Shown in pieces: positions 56,708 to 64,000 of a stretch of 64,000 nucleotides of DNA. This stretch comes from Coraliomargarita sp. (GTDB taxonomy: Bacteria; Verrucomicrobiota; Verrucomicrobiia; Opitutales; UBA953): positions 1 through 64,000 of the forward strand of contig JAHEJL010000010.1 in the NCBI GenBank assembly GCA_024638885.1, given 5' to 3'. The notes below the pieces were generated by a model. That model made no database searches, was not told the origin of the DNA, and was given only the letters and a program-made list of their open reading frames with translations. The first letter of the stretch is position 1; each line of letters opens with the position of its first letter. Made by a program: the position numbers and the translations under genes.

Positions 56708-57343
56708 TCAGGAAGGAAGTTCGGAGGAGATTGCGGCCAAGGCGCGGCGATGGAACGGAGCGAGGACGAACATCGCGAAAGTGGCGCCAAGGAAGGCGCA
56801 AAGCATGTCGGCCTGGGTATCCCAGACGAAACCTTGGGTCCCGAGGAAGGCTTCGGCCCCCTGCCCGAGCAGCACCGCCGCAAACCATTCGAAGATCTCG
56901 TAGGCGGCCGTGAAAGCGCCGGCCAGCAGGATGCCGCCGAAAGCGGCGACACGGGCCGAACGGACGGTGCCCGTCCTCAGCAGGACTTCCCGCATGATGA
57001 GCGCAGGCACGAGCCCCTGCATGAAATGACCCAGACGGTCATAAGGATTACGCGTCTGGCCGAGCCAGCCGGCGACCCAATGCCCGGCGGGCACTTCCGC
57101 GTAAGTGTAGTGGGCGCCGACGATGAGCACGAACGCGTGGACGAACATCCATCGGCTGAGGAAGCAGGTCGGCGCCCAGCCACGGCACCAGACGACGCCG
57201 ACCACCAGGTAGACCGGCGCGACCTCCAAGGCCCAGACGACCTTGTCGCGGGCACCGAGCGCCGACAGCAGGCCGAGGACCGCCGCGACGGCGGCAAGCC
57301 AGGCGAACTGCCGACGGGCACGCTGGAGGTTCAGATCGACCAT
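56708..57343 (-). CDS. DUF2238 (YjdF-like) membrane protein
   Basis: A 211-aa inner-membrane protein with about six helices, recognised by VGAHYTYAEVPAGHWVAGW, NPYDRLGHFMQGLVPALIMR and EIFEWFAAVLLGQGAEAFLG, then TQGFVWDTQADMLCAFLGA. The D-R-x-x-H and E-x-F-E-W motifs are typical of this family, whose function is unknown. The ATG at 57341-57343 lies inside the end of the Gfo/Idh/MocA gene (13-bp overlap), so they are coupled. Confidence 0.83.
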   Translation of the reverse strand: MVDLNLQRARRQFAWLAAVAAVLGLLSALGARDKVVWALEVAPVYLVVGVVWCRGWAPTCFLSRWMFVHAFVLIVGAHYTYAEVPAGHWVAGWLGQTRNPYDRLGHFMQGLVPALIMREVLLRTGTVRSARVAAFGGILLAGAFTAAYEIFEWFAAVLLGQGAEAFLGTQGFVWDTQADMLCAFLGATFAMFVLAPFHRRALAAISSELPS

Positions 57344-58617
57344 GATCCGCGGAGGGCGGGCGTATGGAGATGGTTGGCCTGGTCGTCGTCGATGAAGCCG
57401 CTGGCGTCGGTCTTGACCTTCAGCTTGCGGCCCAGGCGGACGCTGAGCGCCGCGAGGTTGACGAGCGTCGAGCTGCGGAAGGCCTCGTTGACGCCGTAGC
57501 CGAAGGGGCGCTTCTCGCGGGCGCAGGCATCGAAATCGGCCTCCTGATATTCGGGCAACGGGAACTCCGCCGCCTTGGCGAGGAGCTCGGGGCGGTCGCA
57601 ACGCATGCCCGCGAAGAGCTTGCCGTTCGGTCCTTCGAGGAACGGGTTCTCGGGGTTACGCTCGGCGAGCTCAGACTCGAGGATGATGCGCGTGCCATCC
57701 TTGTAGGTCAGCGTGACGGTCTTCCAGACGCCGCAGGCCATGGCGTCCTGCGGAGGCGCGTCGCACTCCACGGTGACCGGAGATTCGTTGTCCTTGCCCA
57801 GGAAGTATTGCACCGGGTCGAGGAAGTGCTGGCCCATGTCGCCCAGGCCGCCTTGGTCGAAGTTCCAGTAGCCGCGGAACGAGGCGTGGCAGCGATGCGG
57901 GTGGTAGGGGATGAGCTGCGACGGGCCGCAATACATGTCCCAGTTGAGGTGCGCCGGAATCGGCTCGGGCTTCAGGTCGGGCTTACCCGTCCAGAGATTG
58001 ACCTTCCACTGGATGCCCCCGACGGGGGCGAGACGGACGGTGAGCGGACCGCCGAGGACGCCGCTCGCGACGACGCGCCTGATCTCCCGGGCCGGACCCA
58101 CGCCGTAATAGTTGGTGCGGTTGAGGCGGAACCACGTGTTCACGCGGAACGGGACGCCGGTCTGCTGGACCACGCGGCTGAGGGCGATGCCCTCGCCGAT
58201 CGTGCGGGTCAGCGGCTTCTCGCACCAGACGGCCTTGCCGCGGCGGGCGGCCATCGCGGCGATGACGCCATGCCAGTGCGGCGGCGTGCAGACGTGGACG
58301 ACGTCGGCGTCGGGCATCGCGATCACCTCGCGGAAATCTTCCGCCATCATCGGCGTACCGCCGCCGGCCAGCTTGATCTCGTCGAACTTGGCCTTGAGGT
58401 GCTGCGCGTCGACGTCGCAGATGCCGACGATCCGGTGCTGTCCGGTCATGCGCGGCGAGGTGTGCATCTTCGAGATGCCACCGCAGCCGACGATCACGTG
58501 GTTCAGGGTCTCGCTCGGCGGGATGAAACCGCGGCCAAGCACATGACGAGGGATGATCGTGAAGCCAAGGGCCGCGACGGCGGCTTTACGCAGAAAGGAA
58601 CGACGGGGTAATCGCAT
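57331..58617 (-). CDS. Tat-exported Gfo/Idh/MocA-family oxidoreductase
   Basis: A 428-aa NAD(P)-dependent dehydrogenase with a twin-arginine signal (MRLPRRSFLRKAAVAALG). The Rossmann part reads VIVGCGGISKMHTSPRM, then VHVCTPPHWHGVIAAMAARR and the catalytic-Lys region WCEKPLTRTIGEGIALSRVV. The C-terminal domain holds WNFDQGGLGDMGQHFLDPVQ with metal or substrate His residues. Many verrucomicrobial and planctomycete genomes encode such exported sugar oxidoreductases, often near sulfatases. Substrate unknown. It is coupled to the DUF2238 gene. Confidence 0.88.
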   Translation of the reverse strand: MRLPRRSFLRKAAVAALGFTIIPRHVLGRGFIPPSETLNHVIVGCGGISKMHTSPRMTGQHRIVGICDVDAQHLKAKFDEIKLAGGGTPMMAEDFREVIAMPDADVVHVCTPPHWHGVIAAMAARRGKAVWCEKPLTRTIGEGIALSRVVQQTGVPFRVNTWFRLNRTNYYGVGPAREIRRVVASGVLGGPLTVRLAPVGGIQWKVNLWTGKPDLKPEPIPAHLNWDMYCGPSQLIPYHPHRCHASFRGYWNFDQGGLGDMGQHFLDPVQYFLGKDNESPVTVECDAPPQDAMACGVWKTVTLTYKDGTRIILESELAERNPENPFLEGPNGKLFAGMRCDRPELLAKAAEFPLPEYQEADFDACAREKRPFGYGVNEAFRSSTLVNLAALSVRLGRKLKVKTDASGFIDDDQANHLHTPALRGSWSI

Positions 58618-58757
58618 ACGGGGTGTTATGAACAGAAAAGACCGGGTTCAACCTTGTTAGTTCCCACGGCCGCCGGCTTTAGGGCTTTATGAGACTATTC
58701 CTCCGTTAAAAGCGTCCGTCCGCTTGCGGGTGCTGCGGATTCTCCCTCCGTGAACGC

Positions 58758-59993
58758 ATGTCTTCCACGCCCATGCTCACCGCGCTCCCCTCGGAGGAGA
58801 CCCGGCTGCGCTTGGCAATCGCCCAGTCGGCGAATTCCTCCTTCTACGCCACGCCGGCATGGCAGCAGGCTTTCGCGCTGCCCTCCCCTCGCCTCGGCGA
58901 TTTCCCCCGCATCTCGAAGAGCCAGCTGCGCGAGCACTCCCCCGAAGGCTTCCTGCCGGCCGGATGGGAACTGAAGGACCTCCTGGCCCGCGGCCTGATC
59001 GAAGAGGAAAGCACCTCGGGTACCTCGGGCGCCATCGTGCGCGTCGTCTTCGGCAAGACCTGGTGGGCCGAACAGGAACGTCGGGCGCTCCTCCGCAATC
59101 CCTTCCTCGCCGGTCTGCTCGGCGCGCAACCCAGCCTGCGTCGCGCCGTCCTGACGACGCCCGGCTGCAGCGGGGTGAGCTGCTATAACCGCTGGCTGAG
59201 CCTCGAACAACGCACCTTGGGCGACAGCCTGTTCGTCAACCAAGCCCGCATCCCTTTCACGCTGGGCGACGAGAAGCTCGCCGGCATGACCAAGGAGGTC
59301 GCCGATTGGGCGCCCGCCTTCCTCGACGTCGACCCGGTCCACGGCATGTGGTTCGCGCTCTACTGCGAGCGCCACGGCCTGCGCTTCCCTTCCCTGCGCT
59401 TCATCCTCACCAGCTACGAATACACCAGCGTCCTCCACCGGGCCGTCATGGAGCGCGTCTTCGGCGTGCCGGTGATCAACCTCTATGGCTCCAGCGAGAC
59501 CGGCCACCTGCTCGTCGAAGACGACGGCGTGATGCGCCCGAGTCCGGAGACCGCCTGCCTCGAAATCGCCGCCGCCGACGCCGCCGGCCTGGGCGAGCTG
59601 CTGGTCACGACGCTTTCCAATCCCTACCTCCCCCTGATCCGCTACGAGATCGGGGATTACGTCGCGCCTCATGGCGATGGCTATGTCGTCCATGGACGCA
59701 AACGCGACGCCTTGCGGGATGCCGCCGGCCGCACGCTGACCACCCGGATGATCGACCGATGCTTCGCCGACACCACCGGCGTCGCCCACTACCAGCTTCG
59801 CCAGAAGCCCGATGGCTCGGCCCACCTCTTGCTGCTGCCCGAAATCGCCGAGGACGTCCTCGCCGGCGCCTGCGCCAGCCTCACGGCCGCGCTGAGCAAG
59901 CTGCTCGGCGCGCCGGTCACCGCGGAAAGCGTCGGACTCATCGCCCCCGAGGATTCGGGCAAATTCCGCCTGACCGTCCGCGAGACGGCCTGA
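58758..59993 (+). CDS. PaaK-like adenylate-forming enzyme
   Basis: A 411-aa ANL-superfamily member resembling phenylacetate-CoA ligase. The ATP-binding phosphate loop is STSGTSGAIVRV; GSSETGHLLVEDDG is the adenine motif; LIRYEIGDYVAP is the hinge region with the conserved Asp; GRKRDALRDAAG follows. The C-terminal end is short and lacks a clear catalytic-Lys motif. The acid that is activated is unknown. It is divergent from the oxidoreductase gene (140 nt) and lies 82 nt before ilvE. Confidence 0.78.
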   Translation: MSSTPMLTALPSEETRLRLAIAQSANSSFYATPAWQQAFALPSPRLGDFPRISKSQLREHSPEGFLPAGWELKDLLARGLIEEESTSGTSGAIVRVVFGKTWWAEQERRALLRNPFLAGLLGAQPSLRRAVLTTPGCSGVSCYNRWLSLEQRTLGDSLFVNQARIPFTLGDEKLAGMTKEVADWAPAFLDVDPVHGMWFALYCERHGLRFPSLRFILTSYEYTSVLHRAVMERVFGVPVINLYGSSETGHLLVEDDGVMRPSPETACLEIAAADAAGLGELLVTTLSNPYLPLIRYEIGDYVAPHGDGYVVHGRKRDALRDAAGRTLTTRMIDRCFADTTGVAHYQLRQKPDGSAHLLLLPEIAEDVLAGACASLTAALSKLLGAPVTAESVGLIAPEDSGKFRLTVRETA

Positions 59994-60075
59994 AGGCGGG
60001 GAGATTACCGCCACCGGAGGGGCTTTCGGGCTGGAAAAACCCGCCTCCACCCGCCAACTTGGCCTTTTCACCACC

Positions 60076-60945
60076 ATGGAAGTCTACATCGACGGAAAGT
60101 TCTACCCCAAAGCCGACGCCAAGATCTCGGTCTTCGACCACGGCTTCCTCTATGGTGACGGCATCTTCGAAGGCATCCGCCTCTACAAGGGCTGCGTCTT
60201 CCGCCTCGACGAGCACCTCGAGCGCCTCGAGATGTCGGCCAAGGCCCTCTGCCTCGAGATGCCCTGGTCCCGCAAGGAGATCGCCGAGATCGTCTGCGAA
60301 TCCTGCCGCCGCAACAACCTGACCGACGGCTACATCCGCCTCGTCGTCTCCCGCGGCTTCGGCGACCTCGGCCTCTCGCCGAAGAACTGCCCGACCCCGT
60401 CGATCGTCTGCATCGCCGACACCATCAAGCTCTACCCCGAGGAACTCTACACCACGGGCATGCGCATCATCACCGCGCCGACCCGCCGCATCAGCCCGGC
60501 CGCCCTGCCGCCGATGATCAAGTCGCTGAACTACCTGAACAACATCATGGCGAAGATGGAAGCCCAGCAGCACGGCTTCCACGAGTGCCTCATGCTCAAC
60601 GAGCAGGGCTACGTCTCCGAGTGCACCGGCGACAACGTCTTCCTGATCCACAAGGGTCGCCTCATCACCCCGGCCTCCCATGCCGGCGCCCTCGTCGGCA
60701 TCACCCGCCAGGTCGCCCTCGAGATCGCCGCCGCCCTCAAGATCCCGACCGTCGAGACGAACATCACCCGTTACGACGTCTGGAACGCCGACGAATGCTT
60801 CCTCACCGGCACCGCCGCCGAGGTCATCCCCGTCATCGAAGTCGACGCCCGCAAGATCGGCACCGGCAAGCCCGGCCCCATCACCGCCAGCATCCTCGCG
60901 GAATTCCGCAAGAAGGCTTCGCGCGAAGGCCAGATGATCCGCTGA
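60076..60945 (+). CDS. ilvE: Branched-chain amino-acid aminotransferase (fold type IV)
   Basis: PLP-dependent transaminase of Leu, Ile and Val. The 289-aa protein has KISVFDHGFLYGDGIFEGIR, NYLNNIMAKMEAQQHGFHEC (PLP-Lys in KSLNYLNN), GYVSECTGDNVFLIHKG and the tail ECFLTGTAAEVIPVIEVDAR. Fold-type IV D-alanine aminotransferase is close in sequence, but the motifs favour IlvE. It is 22 nt upstream of the ABC exporter. Confidence 0.9.
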   Translation: MEVYIDGKFYPKADAKISVFDHGFLYGDGIFEGIRLYKGCVFRLDEHLERLEMSAKALCLEMPWSRKEIAEIVCESCRRNNLTDGYIRLVVSRGFGDLGLSPKNCPTPSIVCIADTIKLYPEELYTTGMRIITAPTRRISPAALPPMIKSLNYLNNIMAKMEAQQHGFHECLMLNEQGYVSECTGDNVFLIHKGRLITPASHAGALVGITRQVALEIAAALKIPTVETNITRYDVWNADECFLTGTAAEVIPVIEVDARKIGTGKPGPITASILAEFRKKASREGQMIR

Positions 60946-60967
60946 GCCCGCCTGCGCCCCGACGCGC

Positions 60968-62793
<1,826 letters not shown>

Positions 62794-62797
<4 letters not shown>

Positions 62798-64000
62798 GCA
62801 AGGACCGCCTCGAGATCGCGGTGCGTCGCATCCGCCCCGACGAAGAAGAGCCGGACCGCCTGCCCCTGCGCTGGTCCACCATCGCGCGCCTGCTCGCCTT
62901 CACCGGTCCGCACCGCGGCATGCGCAACACCCTGCTCGGTCTTTGCGTCTTCCGCGCGATGGCCCTGCCCGGGCTCGCCTGGCTCGTCGGCCACATCATC
63001 AAAGGCCCCGTGGCCGCGGGCGACGGCGCCGCGACCTTCCGGGCCTTGGCCCTGTTCGCGGTCTTCTTCGTCATCGCCGACGTCGCCCTCTACTGGCGCA
63101 TCCGCCTCGCCCACCAGATCGGCGAGAACGTCCTGCGCGACCTCCGCGACAAGCTGATGGCCCACCTGCTGACCCAGCCGCTGTCGTTCTTCCACGCCCG
63201 CCGGCACGGCAGCCTGATCAGCCGCATGATCTCGGACATCGAGGCGATGCGCAACGGGATCCAGAACAACTTCTTCATCTCGTTCGTCTCCTTCGGCCAG
63301 ATGAGCTGCGCGGCCGCGCTCATGCTCTACGCCAACCCGCGGCTCTTCCTCGTGCTGCTGGCCATCGTGCCGTGCCTCCTGCTCGTCCACGGCTTCTTCC
63401 GCGGCAAGATCCTGCACGCCTCCCGCGTCCAGCAGGAGACCTTCTCGCGCGTGACGTCCGCCCTCGCCGAGACGGTCCAAGGCATCCGCGTGACGCAGGG
63501 CTTCGCCCGCGAGGACACCAACGCCGGCATCTTCACGCGCCTCGTCCGCAGCCTCGCCAGCAACGTGGTCAAGACCGCCAGCCTCACCGCTCTCTACCTG
63601 CCGCTGCTCGAACTCAACGCGCAGGGCTTCATGGCGGCGCTCATCGGCGTCGGCGGCTGGGCGGCGCTCTCGGGCACGGGCACGGGCCTCGGCGACCTGG
63701 TGACGTTCTTCTTCCTGGCGGACCTCTTCTTCTCGCCGATCACGATCATCGGGACGCAGCTCTCGGAAGCCACGCTGGCGATGGCCGGCGCCGAACGCTA
63801 CTTCCGCCTGCTGGACACGCCCCCGGCCTGGACCGACAAAGCCACCGCCGGCGAATGCCCGCCGCTCAAGGGCCACGTGGAGTTCCGCGACGTCCGTTTC
63901 GCCTACGTCCCGGATCGCCCGGTCCTGCACGGCATCTCCTTCGTCGCCCAGCCCGGCCAGGTCATCGCGCTCGTCGGCCACACGGGTTCCGGCAAGTCGA
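62794..64000 (+). CDS. ABC exporter half-transporter, 3' end cut by window edge
   Basis: ATG at 62794 overlaps the previous stop (ATGA). About 402 codons are present, ending in the Walker A of the NBD (GHTGSGKS). Six membrane helices (TLLGLCVFRAMALPGLAWLV, LALFAVFFVIADVALYWRIR, LLELNAQGFMAALIGVGGWA) precede it, with FHARRHGSLISRMISDIEAM typical of MsbA-like exporters. The catalytic Glu and signature lie beyond the edge, so whether this half carries the functional site cannot be checked here. Confidence 0.9.

Overview
The window looks like a chromosomal segment of a GC-rich, diderm, respiring bacterium. Verrucomicrobiota (Opitutae-like) is the best guess. The reasons are Kdo transferase and Lpt genes (an LPS outer membrane), a fused CcoN-CcoO cbb3 oxidase, a secreted formylglycine-type sulfatase, a Tat-exported Gfo/Idh/MocA oxidoreductase, GH16-fold secreted proteins and frequent ATGA/GTGA start-stop overlaps. 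The placement is an inference from gene content. No rRNA, tRNA, CRISPR array, insertion sequence, integrase or phage gene was seen, and no gene-free stretch exceeds 300 bases, so this is mostly a core-genome region.

Layout. 1-2509 (minus): groES-groEL (groEL runs off the left edge), an unusual G-rich spacer and a small TPR gene. 2597-4835 (plus): M29 aminopeptidase and a RluA-family pseudouridine synthase, ending in a perfect 18-bp hairpin shared with the converging sulfatase. 4898-7912 (minus): sulfatase, CDF metal transporter and a membrane-anchored unknown. 8010-10249 (plus): hotdog thioesterase, glyoxalase-II-like hydrolase, an unknown and a cupin gene split by an in-frame TAG. 10254-15269 (minus): two secretin-like exported paralogs, fabF-acpP-fabG and a CysJ-type reductase without flavodoxin domain. 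15329-18881 (minus): five tandem secreted GH16-fold paralogs that have all lost the catalytic acidic motif. 18949-22138: RluB/RsuA-type synthase, folD, RDD protein and an exported esterase-like protein.

22419-30223 is a complete, tightly coupled cbb3 oxidase operon: ccoS-ccoNO-ccoQ-ccoP(mono-haem)-ccoG-short fixH-like-TauE/SafE-ccoI. A large exported unknown follows at 30329. 32700-35329 (minus) is rpsO-pnp with a palindromic spacer. Next come a scramblase-like gene, yhbY-polyprenyl synthase, a DUF983-like gene, rpsB-tsf, waaA, and trpD overlapping waaA tail to tail.

43121-52417 (minus) is one co-directional run with gaps of 45 nt or less: DAHP synthase, Lrp-like regulator, aminotransferase, der, fmt, a giant LptA-like protein, lptB and hprK. 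Then come a Fur-family regulator without its metal-sensing histidines coupled to nadA, a small HTH protein, aat converging on aroK, an exported helical unknown, a DUF2238 membrane protein and a Gfo/Idh/MocA oxidoreductase. The right end holds a PaaK-like adenylating enzyme, ilvE and an apparently heterodimeric ABC exporter whose second gene is cut by the window edge.

The most interesting candidates are the five-gene non-catalytic GH16-fold cluster, the Fur-like/nadA pair, the giant LptA, the secretin-like pair and the TAG-interrupted cupin. No unmistakable new defence or mobile system was found.
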